Origin: Pratylenchus scribneri
Taxonomy: Eukaryota > Nematoda > Chromadorea > Rhabditida > Pratylenchidae
Length of the DNA stretch: 64,000 nt
NCBI GenBank assembly: GCA_030063045.1
Contig: JAQSEB010000041.1
Location: 1,357,501-1,421,500 of the forward strand
Reading direction: 5' to 3'
The position numbers and the translations under genes were made by a program. The notes below the pieces were generated by a model that ran no database searches, had not been told where the DNA came from, and saw only the letters and a list, made by a program, of their open reading frames with translations. Of the stretch, positions 45,110 through 56,219 are shown one piece after another. The first letter of the stretch is position 1. Each line of letters starts with the position of its first letter.

Positions 45110-47951
45110 ATGCTTTCGGCCGAGAGCCAGCAGAACAATAACGCCGAACCGAACAGTCCGCATTCGCAATGTGATGAGAGTGTAAGTTATATTTATGGTT
45201 TAATCAAAAAATGATTTGTCATTTCATTTTAGGCCTCGCCTTCATCCCTTCGTGACATTGACAACAATTCCAGGGCATCCACCCAGGAACATAACAACAA
45301 TAACAACCATCATTCACCTCATCAAAACGACCTTTCATCGTAAGCATTTTATAACTTATTTATAAGATTAAAATTTCGGCTAGAAATGGATTGTAGAATG
45401 TATAAAATTCACAAAATTAGAAAACTAATAAGTCCGAAAAAATATTTGCCTCTGAGCGGGCTCGAACTCGGGACCTAAATTTTGCAAGACTGCGAGGGTT
45501 ACCATTTGGGCTAAAGATGTCTTGGCGTTTCTATTGAAAAATTTTGGTAAATCCTAGCAAAAACCTAAGCTTCTTACCATTTTAATTGTGGAATGGAATG
45601 AGATTGAATGAGTCATCCATAAAATATTTATTTGCAGGGACGATCCAGCCGATTTGTCTTCCATCAGGTCGCCTACTTTGGTCGACTTCTCGACCCACAT
45701 TGAAATTCACCCACAAAATGATGCATTGGGCGGCACATCCAAGCAGAAATACATCAAAAGGCCACTGAATGCCTACATGATTTGGACTCGGCAAGAGCGG
45801 AAACGCATCCTCACGGATGATCCCAAAATGAAGATGAACGAAGTCAGCAAAGCCGTAAGTACATTTCTGTTTTTGCTACCATTTTGTCGTTGTGATGTAA
45901 AATTAGCCTATTTATGGTAAAGTATTTTCGGTTTATAACACTATATTTCGTCCAAAAAGTTCAGTCGAGTATCTTAAAATTCATTAAAAGTGGGAACCAA
46001 GTCAGAAAAAAATACCATCCTCAGAGCGGATTCGAACCCGAGACCTAAATTTTTCCTCTCTTTGGTTGAAAATTTTCAAAAATTTTTTCACTAAACCCTA
46101 CCTAGCCAACCTAAACCTCTGACCTGAAATCCTCTAGTCTAGTTTGTTTGTGACGTGTTGTGGTAACCAATAACGATTATGGTTCGTCAGATTCAGATGG
46201 GAGAGAAATGGAAGAAAATGAGCGATAAGGACAAGAAGCCGTACTTCGAGTTGGCCAAGAAATTTTCGGAAGAGCACAAACAGGTTTTTTGCTATCAAAT
46301 TTAGTCCAAATAATCAATAAATGGTGAATTTAGGCCCTCCAAGATCATCCCGAATTGCAATATGCGCCGTCAAAGAAGAAGGGCCCGAAAAAGCCGGGTG
46401 ATGGCAAAGGTGGCCAACAGCAATCGCAGGCTGACTCCTCTTCGATTAAATCGTGTACGGCCACACCGGACGCATCGCGAAGTACCACTCCACGGGGCAA
46501 TCTCATCGCACCGCAACGTATTTTTTAATTTAAATTCAATTCTCAAATTTAATAATTTTTTCTTCAGCAATTTCCCAAGGCAATATGTTCTCCTCATTCC
46601 AATGTAAATTTTTTTGCTAAAAGTATTTATTATAAAAATGATTGAAAATTAGTACAAATTCTTTAATTTTACCAGATTTGGGATGAATTGGAAATTTCAG
46701 ATTTTACGCAACCTAAAGACTCGAAAATAGGTTCTTCCGATTCGGCATGGTCGATTTAGTCTGAAATTTCATTTCAAACCGGTTTGTGCTTGTTTTGAAA
46801 AGCTGAACCATTGTTTAAACCCAAACCGATTTTGGTTTACTAACTTTTTCCTAAGCTTTATTACTGGTTTGAAATTGAAATTTCACAGACTAAATCAACC
46901 ATGCCGAATCGAAGGAGACAATTTTCGAATCTTTCGGTTGCCTAGAAGCTGAGATTTCCAATAATTTATACCAAAATCTGATAAATTCCAGAATTTGCCA
47001 ATTTTTACACCGAAAAATCAATCGATATTTTCAGCACCGCTTGCCTCGAGTACGGTCCAGCTGGCTCAGCAAGTCCTTCAGGGTGTTCGCCAAGTTGGGA
47101 ATCAATTTTGCCAGCCAAATTCGAATGCAATGTCCAATTCAATTTTGGCACCGACGCCCACATTTCCACAGGCTTTTCTTCAGCCCCAGGGATTCCCCCA
47201 ACGAGTGGCCACTTCCACCTCGCTGCTCAGTGGAATTTCGCAGCAACAGGGCAATGTTGGAGGAAACACCTCAATTGCCAACGCAAATCGAACAACCACC
47301 GGCCAAATGTTGGATCTCTACTACAATTCGTTGTGTCAGCCGGCATTCCCGAATATTACGGAAAATCCGGTTAGCCATAATTTTGTTGTAATTCAAATTT
47401 ACCTATTTCGATTAGAAATGGATAGTTGAAAATATAAAAATGAATAAAAATGAGCACAAAACCAGGAAAAAATTACCTTCCTCTGGCCGGCTTCGAAGTT
47501 CGAACTCGAGACTTAAATTTTGGCAAAGTAGAGGTTCCCCTCCACCACCCCATAGTTAGGGTTGAAAATTTTTAAAATATGGTTACGAATTTTATCTATA
47601 CAAAAATGCATAAAAGTAAAAAAAACAATCCGAAAAAAATACCTTCCTCTGGGCGGGTTCGAACCCGAGACCTAAATTCTTCAAAAAGTGATGAGATACT
47701 AATTCAGCCAAAGATGCTCAAGGGGAACTTTTTGATAAAATCTTTATAAACCATAGCCAAAACCTAAACCTATCTTATTAATCTCCTCAAATTTATAGGT
47801 GAATCCACTTGGGATGTATCCGCCGCATTATTTGCTGGAACAGTACAACCAACAAATCAGCCAACAGCAGCAACAAGGCAGCGGCGGTGGAGGTTCGGGC
47901 GGTGGCAATGCTGGATCGAACAATGCCACAAATGGAGGAGGCCAATTTTAA
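45110..47951 (+). CDS. SOX-like HMG-box transcription factor
   Basis: ATG 45110-45112 (MLSAESQQNNNAEPNSPHSQ), stop TAA 47949-47951. The HMG box spans three exons and reads YIKRPLNAYMIWTRQERKRI, LTDDPKMKMNEVSKAIQMGE, KWKKMSDKDKKPYFELAKKF, SEEHKQALQDHPELQYAPSK. The RPLNAYMIW start and the WKKMSDKDKKPYF core fit the sequence-specific SOX/TCF type of box rather than the HMGB type. Flanks are Ser/Asn/His-rich at the N-terminus and Gln/Asn/Pro then Gly-rich (QQQQ, GSGGGGSGGG) at the C-terminus, with a basic KKKGPKKPG just after the box. MKMNEVSKAIQMG has two residues more than usual SOX boxes, so subfamily assignment is not made. Introns contain four tRNA-like repeats and one foldback element. Confidence 0.8.
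45440..45525 (-). repeat. tRNA-derived SINE-like sequence in SOX intron
   Basis: Minus strand: CTTTAGCCCAAATGGTAACC (A box), TTAGGTCCCGAGTTCGAGCC (B box), then CGCTCAGAGGCAAATATTTTTT. Best preserved copy of the family. Confidence 0.65.
46010..46085 (-). repeat. tRNA-derived SINE-like fragment in SOX intron
   Basis: Minus strand TTTAGGTCTCGGGTTCGAAT, then CCGCTCTGAGGATGG. 5' part lost. Confidence 0.55.
46690..46959. mobile_element. family E foldback element
   Basis: 270-bp element with long imperfect inverted arms: GGAAATTTCAGATTTTACGC, GATTCGGCATGGTCGATTTA and TTTCATTTCAAACCGGTTT pair with ACTGGTTTGAAATTGAAATT, TAAATCAACCATGCCGAATC and GCTGAGATTTCC. In a SOX intron. Confidence 0.8.
47465..47740 (-). 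repeat. two tandem tRNA-derived SINE-like copies in SOX intron
   Basis: Copies at 47470-47540 and 47640-47725 share CCTTCCTCTGG..GG, then TTCGAACCCGAGACCTAAAT (plus strand). The second, read on the minus strand, also keeps TTTGGCTGAATTAGTATC as an A box. Confidence 0.6.
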
Positions 47952-48484
47952 GAATTGAATGGAATTGAAGAATGAGCCAATAATTTGTTTGAGAATCTCC
48001 CCACAATTTTGCGTGCTTTTTTCACATCTATTTTATTGTCAATCAAACTTAAAACAAAACTTCCTCATCCCACCTCTATTCTCTACCTGGAAACTTCCAC
48101 CCAAAATTATGTTATCTCTTCTCCGTTTAAATTCATTCAATTCAACAAAATCAAAATTCCCCGTTTATCTCATCCCCTCAAAAATGTTCACCGCCCAAAA
48201 TTATATATTAGCCAGCAATTTTTATTCAACATCCTCCAAAAAGGTGCAAAGCCGCTTCTCTCCTCCTTATTCATCACTTTTCTTCTTTTATTGATTGATG
48301 AATTGACTTATTTGGCATTTTCAATCACACATATAAACACAATATACTTATTTGAATAAAAATGAGAATAAAATAAAAATGGTTTAAAAAGGTGATAAAA
48401 AGATGAATTTTACGTTTTGATTTTATTTTTGATTTTTTATTGATTTTATTATTCAAAAAAATGGAATGATGGGCATTGAATTGG
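47952..48484. other. SOX 3' UTR and spacer
   Basis: Two overlapping frames of 111-124 residues here are AT/CT-rich and have no family resemblance; they are treated as UTR. AATAAAAATG at 48355 is a candidate polyadenylation signal. Confidence 0.45.
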
Positions 48485-49802
48485 ATGGCAATTGATTCTG
48501 AATTATCGAATTCACCCTTTCAACTTTTCCCGCTCAAGGATTTTCCCCATCTCAGTGAGCAATGTATTCAACTTTTGAATGAGGTTTTCATAATAAAAAT
48601 GGTGGAAATAATAAATTAATTTATAGGAATGGCCCAGAAGTCATGCATCAAGGCAAAATTCAATACGGAAATCAATGAATAGCGAGGTATTTATTTTATT
48701 GGGAAATATTTAAAGTGTCGAAAAAGTTACTAATGGTTTATCCTAAACCCATAAAACTTTACCAATTCGAACTTAATTTTGAACCAACCAAAATCAATTT
48801 ATAACGTTATTTGAACCAAAATCAATTTATAACATTTTTTGAACCAAAAAACCATAATCGGTTTGAAGCGTTTAAAACCCTTTAATTATTTTGGATTTGT
48901 ACTCTTTTCGACAATTTAATACATTTTCGACAAATTAAAACCTATTTAACAATATTTATTTTTCTAGCCTCCTCTATCTCTGGTTCTGTTGGATGGGAAC
49001 AGCGCACTGATTGGTCATGCCCGACTTTGTCCTCTTCCATCTCAACAAAACGGACTTTGGGTTGAATCAATTGTGATTTGGAAACGGCTGCGAGGATTGG
49101 GCATTGGCCGAATTTTAATGCAACAAATTGAAGAATGGTCAAAGGAGCGGGGATTTATGCAGGTTTATTCCTCATTAATGGGCCTGGATTTTTAGATTTT
49201 GGCCTATTTTTAGTCAGATTTAATGCGAAAAGTACATAAAATAATGTTTTTGAGCATTTATTCCATTTTTTTACATAATTTTTTGACTAATTTTTACCTA
49301 TTTTTCACTTTTTGAGGGAAAATTTCATTGAAAAATGCGATTTAAACCGAAAATTAGCTATTTTTATGTTTCCTGAATCAATTATTTTGGCAAATTTCAC
49401 AAAAAATACCTAAATTTGAGATTTTTGTGACCTAAAAATCCGAGTCCTACTCATTAAATTTCACCAAATTTTTAAAATTTTCTTTTCCAGTTATTTCTTT
49501 CCACTGAAGACAAAGCGGATTTCTACACAAAATGCGGTTTTTCCCAATGTCAACCCGTAGTGAATGTTGGCGCCAATTCGCAACTATTCCAGAAGAATGG
49601 ACTCAACAAATTTTTGAATATGCCAAATACAATAATTACGGATGATTTGAAGAAGAATGAAAATATAAATAATATCCAAAAATCTCCAATTTTGGCCTTA
49701 AATTCATTTACACCGCCTCCTCCACCACCGCCACCAATCCCAAAAAATTGTTTTAATTCTTCAAATGTGAAAAATAAAATTTATTTAACAAAGAAATTAT
49801 AA
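48485..49802 (+). CDS. NAA80: actin N-terminal acetyltransferase (NAA80/NAT6-like, GNAT fold)
   Basis: ATG 48485-48487 (MAIDSELSNSPFQLFPLKDF), stop TAA 49800-49802. Four exons: 48485-48583, 48628-48685, about 48966-49160 and 49489-49802. Family landmarks: EWPRSHASRQNSIRKS, PPLSLVLLDGNSALIGHARL, LWVESIVIWKRLRGLGIGRI (acetyl-CoA loop RGLGIGR), ERGFMQLFLSTEDKADFYTK, CGFSQCQPV. The C-terminus has PPPPPPPPIP, matching the polyproline segment through which NAA80 binds profilin so that actin-profilin is its substrate. Without splicing the 49160-49488 intron the GNAT core would break, so that intron is certain. Acts in the cytosol on the actin N-terminus. Confidence 0.88.
48733..48895. mobile_element. 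family C element, decayed
   Basis: AATGGTTTATCCTAAACCCA at the left and ACCATAATCGGTTTGAAGCG with TTTAAAACCCTTTAATT inside; the right terminus is lost. In a NAA80 intron. Confidence 0.65.
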
Positions 49803-49881
49803 TTTGAAAGAATAAAGATTTTTATTTATTTTATGGGTTGTATTTAATTTATTGAAAAATATTGAAAATTTCGAAAAAGAT

Positions 49882-50145
49882 AATAGCGGTTCAACGGTTC
49901 GTCCTAAACCCACAAACCCTATACCCAATCGATAGATTCATCAAAACGACGCGTCGATTGGTATATAATTTGTCATAGTTTGCTGGAAAATTAAGGGTTT
50001 TAAACCGTTTAAATAATCTTAAGGTTTTTGGTTCAAAACTAATTTAAAATTGGTTAAAACTAAACCAAAACATTATGAAATGATTTCGTCTCGAAGAGAA
50101 CTATCAATAGGTTTTAGTGGAGGTTTCAAACCACTGAACCTTTCT
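49882..50145. mobile_element. family C element, intergenic
   Basis: Left end AGCGGTTCAACGGTTCGTCC, interior GGGTTTTAAACCGTTTAAAT and TTTTTGGTTCAAAACTAATT, right end GGTTTCAAACCACTGAACC. Between NAA80 and the myosin light chain gene. Confidence 0.8.
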
Positions 50146-50159
50146 ATTTTAATAACTAG

Positions 50160-50232
50160 GATCCGTTTGGCGCAGTTGGTTAAGCTCTCCTTTTGCCCAC
50201 TTTGGTCAAGGGTTCGATTCCTAGCGTGGGCA
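50160..50232 (+). repeat. tRNA-like sequence (tRNA pseudogene or SINE head)
   Basis: TTTGGCGCAGTTGGTTAAGC (A box) and AAGGGTTCGATTCCTAGCG (B box) look tRNA-like, but acceptor and T-stem pairs mismatch. Related to the copy at 31488. Not called as a functional tRNA. Confidence 0.55.
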
Positions 50233-50494
50233 AATGTTTTTTTACTTAAAATTGTTATAACAAAATTCATAAATAATTATCGAAATCCAATTTTCATATT
50301 TATTTATTCGTTGTATTGGCAGGCACCGCACAAAATTAAGTCCATAGGCAAAAATTGGTGGATAAATAGGATAGGAAAGGAGGAGAGCACTTTGGAATGA
50401 CAATTAAATAATAAATAAAACTTGTGGAAATAATTGCGGGTCATTCAAAATTACAATAAAAACGAGATAGCCTTCCTCTTGGTCACTTTCGCCA

Positions 50495-51821
50495 TTATTT
50501 CTTCTCCACTTTCTTGTTCGCCTCCTCATCTTTCTCCTTTGTCCCATGTTTGAGCATTCGGGTGAATTCAGTGTAATCGAAGCGACCATTCTTGATTGGC
50601 GCATCACGGAAGAGTTCATCCACCTGACCAAATAATACATTTATTTATTTACATTATTTTAATAATAATTATAATTAGGGAGCGAATTTTAGATTTTGAA
50701 CATTTATTTTCATATTTTTGACCAATTTTTTCCTATTTTGAAACTTTTTGTAGTGAAAATTTCTAGATAAATGCAATGAAAAAAACCAAAAATCATATAT
50801 TTTAAGGTTCCGAAAACGTATTCTATCAATTTTGACAAAACAACCTTAAAAGGCTTTATTTTTGATAATATTCCCTTAAAGTTAAAACCTGTTCATCCGT
50901 ATAGCGATCTCCCATTGTGGTCAACAGTTCGCGAAGTCGTTCCTCCGATATCGATCCGCTATTGTCTTCGTCAAAGCATTGGAAAGCATTTTTGATCACC
51001 TTAAAAAAGAAAATATTTCTGAGAGTCTTAAAGTTTTTGGCAAATCCAAAATTTTTTGGCCATCTTAAGGTCTTAGGTTTTTTTGGTCATTTTAAATTTT
51101 TTTTATCTTAAGATTTTATGTTATTATCTTTTACTTTTTTTCTAAATCCAATTATTACCTCCTCCGGGTCTGTGCCAGTCAGTTTTTCGCCAAACAATGT
51201 CAGAAACATGGTGAAATTGATTGAACCGGAGGCCTCGTTCATCATTTCCTCAATGAATTTGTCCGAAACTTCTTTGCCCAACGAAGCGAACATATCCTTC
51301 AGGTCATGCTCATCAATGAAACCATCGTGGTTTTGGTCGATCATGTTGAAGGCCTCTTTGAATTCCTTAACAAAATATAAAAATTTAATTAATAAAATAT
51401 TATATGGCGAAAAGAAACGGTTCAACGGTTTGTCCTAAACCCATAAATCTTATACCCAATCGATAGATCTCATCGAGCTACATTGTTTAATACTGCTTTG
51501 GTTTAGGTTTAACTAATTTTAAATTAGTTTTGAACCAAAAACCGTAAAATGGTTTAAACGGTTTAAACCCCTTCAATTTTTGATCAAAACATGACAAATT
51601 ATATACCAATACCAATCGATACAACTTAATTAGATCTATCGATTGAGATATGGTTTGGAGGTTTGGAAACTTTCAATACTTTTTTGTCATTTTCATTGTT
51701 TTTTTTTTCGAAAAATTATACTAAATTTTACCTGGATTTGAGCTTGGTCAAACATGGCAAAAACATTGCTTGTGGCCCGTTGTGGTCTTGCACGGCGTGC
51801 ACCGGTCTTTCTTGAAGCCAT
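50495..51821 (-). CDS. mlc-4: non-muscle myosin regulatory light chain (MLC-4-like)
   Basis: Regulatory light chain of non-muscle myosin II, controlling cytokinesis and morphogenesis through phosphorylation. Four exons: 51732-51821 ([30 protein letters not shown]), 51165-51366 ([41 protein letters not shown]), 50889-51000 ([20 protein letters not shown]) and 50495-50630 ([34 protein letters not shown]). The RxxT-S phosphorylation motif (PQRATSNVF) and the first EF-hand loop [12 protein letters not shown] are intact. Start at the ATG 51819-51821, stop 50495-50497. About 170 residues, normal length. First intron contains a family C element. Confidence 0.96.
51412..51680. mobile_element. family C element in myosin light chain intron
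   Basis: AAACGGTTCAACGGTTTGTC at the left, AACCGTAAAATGGTTTAAAC inside; the right end is eroded (GGTTTGGAAACTTTC). Confidence 0.75.
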
Positions 51822-53111
51822 TTTATTTTAGATATATTCAATTTTTATTATAATCAAAATTTGCTGCTGAAAATTTGAGGTCGTAAAATGAGGAATTTTT
51901 CGTGAAAAAATGAGGATGAATCACAATGTAAATGGTGGAGGCGGGTGAATATAGAAGAGGAGGAAAAAATGTGTTCTTAATGGTTTGTGAACAGTCATCG
52001 TCATCGCCACAAAAAGGAATTTATTGTGGAAGAATGAATCAATAATTCAACAGATTTATGGGAAAGGGAATAACACATTTTCATAAAACAATTACAAATA
52101 TTTCAGAATTGCAATCCCGAATTATTTTAAAATTTTTTGAAAACTGCAAAAAATTTTTTAAAAATATTAAAATTTTCAAAATTCTTAAAAATATTTTTTA
52201 AAATTATCAAAATGGTTTAAAATATTTTTCAAAATTTTAAAAATTTCAAAAAAAAATATCCAAAAACCAAAAAAACTATTTTTGAAAATTTTATTTCCGT
52301 GACTCAACCGAATGATTGCCAAACAATTGCACAAAAACCATAAATCAACCATAAAATCTTTTGTCATTTCCAATTATTATAGTTCCATTTCCATACATTT
52401 TTTTACAGTCCAAAAGCTACCACCATCACCTTTCACAATCCCCTTCCCCATTCCACCCCCACGGCAGTGACTTATTCTTTTTACAACCTTCCTAGTTTCT
52501 CCGTCACCGTCGTTCTCCTCAAAAGCAAATCGGTGGCCGAAGCCACTTCTCCTCTTTCATTCATATCAGCCAAAAGCCAAGCCAGCACCTTAGATCTTAG
52601 TTATAGTTAGGCCAACATGAACAACAATCACGGCCGGTCCTCCTCTTTGCTATTCCTCCTCACTTCCTCTTCAATCGAAGCTTCTCTTTTGCTTCGTCCT
52701 CGTCCTTTCAATCGTAAAAGAGAGGCGTTCATCGCCAAAAGCACGCAAACACATAAACTTAAGAAGCAGCCACAGAACGAGGCTGAAGAAGGAGGGGTCC
52801 CCGAATGGGTGGAGGGGACTTTGAGGCAGTTGCCTCTTCTTTCCGGGGGACTGACTAATCACACAAACATTCTCATTCCTCACATTCACATCTGGCTACT
52901 GCCAGTTTTAGTCGTTTAGAGACAGAAAAGTTTGGCCAAAGAGTCTGGATGGCCATCAGAAAACATCACCTAAACCCAAATGATTTGGATGGTGGATGGA
53001 ATGAATGGATGTCCATTCAGAAGCAAATTTTGCCAAAGGGAAATTTCCCCATACTAATCCTCCCTCAACCTCGTTTTAGTATAGCCAAAAGTATAAAAAT
53101 ATTTGCTGAGA
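51822..53111. other. divergent intergenic region, myosin light chain and muscle LIM genes
   Basis: 52100-52300 is low-complexity A/T (AAAATTTTTAAAAATATTTT). 52400-52720 is CT-rich, typical of a muscle LIM 5' region. A 100-residue plus frame at 52617-52919 is Ser/Leu-rich without domain and may be leader sequence. CTCAACCTCGTTTTAG ending at 53079 is a candidate (trans-)splice acceptor 32 bp before the LIM start. Confidence 0.45.
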
Positions 53112-54454
53112 ATGCCAGGTTTCAAGCCACCGGTCCAATCAAAATGCCCAAAATGTGGAAAATCGGTCTATGCCGCAGAGAAGATGGTCGCTGGTGGATG
53201 TTAGTTTTTGACTAATTTTGCATTTTTTACATTTTTGGGCAATTTTCCAGATGATTGGCACAAATTTTGTTTCAAATGCGGTGAGTATTGTGATTGGGGA
53301 TAGGAAGAAATTATTGATTGGATAGATTGGTAAAAATTTGTAAATTTTTTTGCCCTATCTGAGAAGAGAGATGGGTGGCTGGGAGGGGTTGAAGGTTCGA
53401 ATCCCACCAAGTGAAAATAAATTTTTTTTGGATGGATAAAATATGGTTGTGTTTTTTGGGTGGGAAAAATGATGGATGATACCATCAGAGATAGTCTCTC
53501 TTTATAGAATTATGTAACAAATTATTGGATTCCACAAATGCAAGTCCACATATGGCCTTGTTGTTTTGCACAAAATGCCACGGCCGAAAATTTGGGCCGA
53601 AAGGCGTTGGCTTTGGGCTAGGTGGCGGTGTTTTGACAATGGACACGGGGGAACGTTTTGGAAACCGTGAAGTGGAAATGACGTAATTAAAAACAATTTT
53701 TGTGGAGCTATTTGCTATTCCCTCTAACATGGGCCTCATCCCCCGTTAATTAGTGTGGTGGTCTTCCCTCCAGCAGAATAACTCAAAAACTATCCCAAAA
53801 ATAAGCCATAATCACCTCTCAGGGATGTGCAATAAACTGTTGGATTCCACAAATGCATGCCCACATGAGGCTGAACTCTATTGCAAACAGTGCCATGGCC
53901 GAAAATACGGGCCAAAAGGAGTTGGCTTTGGCCTCGGTGCAGGCGCCCTGACCATGGACAGCGGCGAACGATTCGGTGGAAAGGCTGGCGAGTAAGTAGA
54001 ATTTGGCACATTTAAATATCCTTTCACATTTGCACAAATCCCAAACAATCATATGCAATTAACCGTTTACAAACCAGATTAAAACCCGAACCAAATCCAA
54101 TTGCAAACCGGTTTAAAACCCGACCCATTAAGCCGAATTGTAAACGGGTTTAAAATCCGACATAAAACAATTGCAAACGGGTTTAAAACCCGACCCACCA
54201 AACCCAATTGCAAGCCGGTTTAAAACTGACCCCAACAAATCAATTTGCAAACCATTTAAAACCCGACCCACCAAACCCAATTGCAAACCGGTTTAAAACT
54301 GACCCACCAAACCCAATTGCAAACCGTTTAAAACCTGACCCACCAAATCCAATTGCAAACTGGTTTAAACAATGAATTATTTTCATACAATTTCAGCAAT
54401 CGCACTCTCACGGCAGAGGCATTCACCGCCCCCATCAATCCACAGCATCAATGA
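53112..54454 (+). CDS. mlp-1: muscle LIM protein (CRP/MLP-1-like), main isoform
   Basis: Cytoskeletal LIM-only protein of muscle. Exons 53112-53193, 53251-53280, 53823-53991 and 54397-54454 give 112 residues, all phases consistent. The single LIM domain reads [55 protein letters not shown] with all eight zinc ligands (C-x2-C, H-x2-C, C-x2-C, C-x2-C). It is followed by the Gly-rich [20 protein letters not shown] typical of CRP proteins, and a short tail ending APINPQHQ. A second, alternative version of exon 3 lies in intron 2 (53508-53686). Confidence 0.95.
53385..53420 (+). repeat. B-box-like tRNA fragment
   Basis: TTGAAGGTTCGAATCCCACC followed by a T-run; no matching A box. In intron 2 of the LIM gene. 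Confidence 0.3.
53508..53686 (+). CDS. mlp-1: alternative terminal exon of the muscle LIM gene
   Basis: Preceded by the acceptor TCTCTCTTTATAG and in the correct phase to follow exon 2: the split codon becomes Glu instead of Gly, giving C-E-L-C, then [56 protein letters not shown] and TAA. Zinc ligands are conserved. Nucleotides resemble exon 3 (TTATTGGATTCCACAAATGC versus CTGTTGGATTCCACAAATGC), so it arose by tandem exon duplication. As it carries its own stop, its use would give a 96-residue isoform. Confidence 0.8.
54058..54372 (+). repeat. minisatellite in LIM gene intron
   Basis: About eight copies of a 37-42-bp unit, CCAAACCCAATTGCAAACCG plus GTTTAAAACCCGACCCA. CCGGTTTAAAACC repeats in each unit. 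Confidence 0.88.
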
Positions 54455-54697
54455 ATCAAAGGGTGAATATGTTAAAAAGGAAGATGAATTAATAAATCAA
54501 ATGGACAAAAAATAAATGTATTTTTAAGTTCAATTTTGTACTTGTTTAAATTGAATAAAATGAAAATGTGTAATCCTAAATTTATTTTTTCTTTCCTTTA
54601 AATTCAAATTTACATTTTATAATGAATTTAATAAAAATGGTCATCATTAACATTGCCCTTCATCAATTTGACGCATCTTCTTCTCATTTTAGTCCGC

Positions 54698-56219
54698 TTA
54701 AGCAAAATGTTTATAGCCAGGCATTTTGTCGAATCCATAGTCCTTGTACCTGTGAAATGGAAAATATTATATTTACATTTAAAATCTTTGATAAATTTTC
54801 TTTTACTTAGCTAAAATTAAGAACTTATTGGAACTTGTCGGCTGTCTTGGGTGGGGGGCCCTAAAATGATTCTGAACACGCTAAAAGTCAAGCCATTGTT
54901 TCCTTAAGTAAATTAGTAACTAAGTTTGGTTCATCATTAATACTAAGGGATCCCTACAATGTTAAGGCCGCCTAGGTCCCTAGGAGTAGGTTAGAAGTTA
55001 GAACCATAATCATCCTAAATGATTTGACACAGTCGAGCAGAGGGGACATGGGAGTTAAAATTCGGATCCAAAAAACCGACAAATACTGGACAAATTACCA
55101 GATAATCTTTTATTAACTAGAAACAAGTATCTTTCTTTTGTCTATAATTATGAATAATAATATCCGGTTCTTGATTTTTGATTATTATTATCTCAAAAAA
55201 AAAGACAAACCATTTCTTCTCCCAGTACAGGTCCGGCTCGGGTATGAAGAATTCAGGTTTGTCATATCCCAGCTCTAAATTTGAAAAATGAATCAAAAGA
55301 TATAAACCACTCAAACCTTCAATGGTCGGTATTCCCAGCTCGTCCAACACTGGCTTTACCTTAAGATAATTCCGTTTAATAAAATTTATAAGGAGGGTAA
55401 TATTTAAATTTGGCGATAAACATTGAAAATGGCCAAAAGCTTATAGCGGTTCAATGGTTTGTCCTAGACTTCAATCTTCAAACCTTATATCTAATTGATA
55501 GATCACATCAAGACGCATCGATTGTTGGTATATAATTTGTAATGGTTTGATCAAAAATTATGGGTTTTAAACCGTTTAAAATATCTTACGGTTTTTGGTT
55601 TATTTAAAATTGGTTCAACCTAAACCAAGTCATATTCAAACGACTCATCATGACGAGTTCAATCGATTGGTTGGCTATATGGTTTAATGGTCTAGGATAA
55701 ACCATTGAACCGCTATAAACTTTACACCATTTTAAATATTTCCATTTTATGAGTTTGATAAAACCTCTTGAATGATATAGGGGTAGACAATGGCCCTGGC
55801 CTTCTCACTGCCACATTTAATTTTGACAAGTTCCATAAATCGAACTGCAAGCGACAAATCGTTGACACGGCGGCATGCACGAAGACCAGCTGCCACAACC
55901 TTGGGATCAGGGACCACATCGAAATTGCCGAGTTCAGTGAATGCTAAGAATATTAATTATAAATGGTATCAAAAAATTACAAAACCTTTGCGAACCTCCC
56001 AGCAATCAATTTCCGGACGGCTCAAATAGTCAATGAAATGTTGGTCGAATTCTAAATTTTTGATTATTTACTTTTTATTTTATTGATATTGATACTTTCC
56101 GGTGGCCAATTCCACATGATCTCATCTCTGCTGGTTGAATAATTCATTCGAGGAGCAGTAAGCAGGCTTCGTCCCATCGCACTTGCCAGACGAATTGAAT
56201 TTGAAGCGATTGGATTCAT
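54698..56219 (-). CDS. COX5A: cytochrome c oxidase subunit 5A (Va), mitochondrial
   Basis: Nuclear-encoded matrix-side subunit of respiratory complex IV. ATG 56217-56219 with a presequence rich in Ser/Arg (MNPIASNSIRLASAMGRSLL), stop TAA 54698-54700. Exons give EFDQHFIDYLSRPEIDCWEV RKG, FTELGNFDVVPDPKVVAAGL, RACRRVNDLSLAVRFMELVK, IVYPYIIQEV, KPVLDELGIPTIEELGYDKP, EFFIPEPDLYWEKKW and, after a 450-bp intron, YKDYGFDKMPGYKHFA. The segment after ELGYDKP extends beyond the vertebrate protein and is the kind of C-terminal tail seen in nematodes. Its start is 241 bp from the F-box-like gene's stop on the same strand. Confidence 0.94.
55443..55724. mobile_element. family C element in COX5A intron
   Basis: TAGCGGTTCAATGGTTTGTC at the left and GATAAACCATTGAACCGCTA at the right form a clear terminal inverted repeat; interior GGGTTTTAAACCGTTTAAAA. 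Confidence 0.85.

Noticed and set aside
47959..48359. 111- and 124-residue frames after the SOX stop
   Set aside because: No domain, two overlapping frames with equal openness, AT/CT composition typical of UTR.
50160..50232. Functional tRNA gene
   Set aside because: A and B boxes are present but acceptor and T stems do not pair; treated as tRNA-like repeat.
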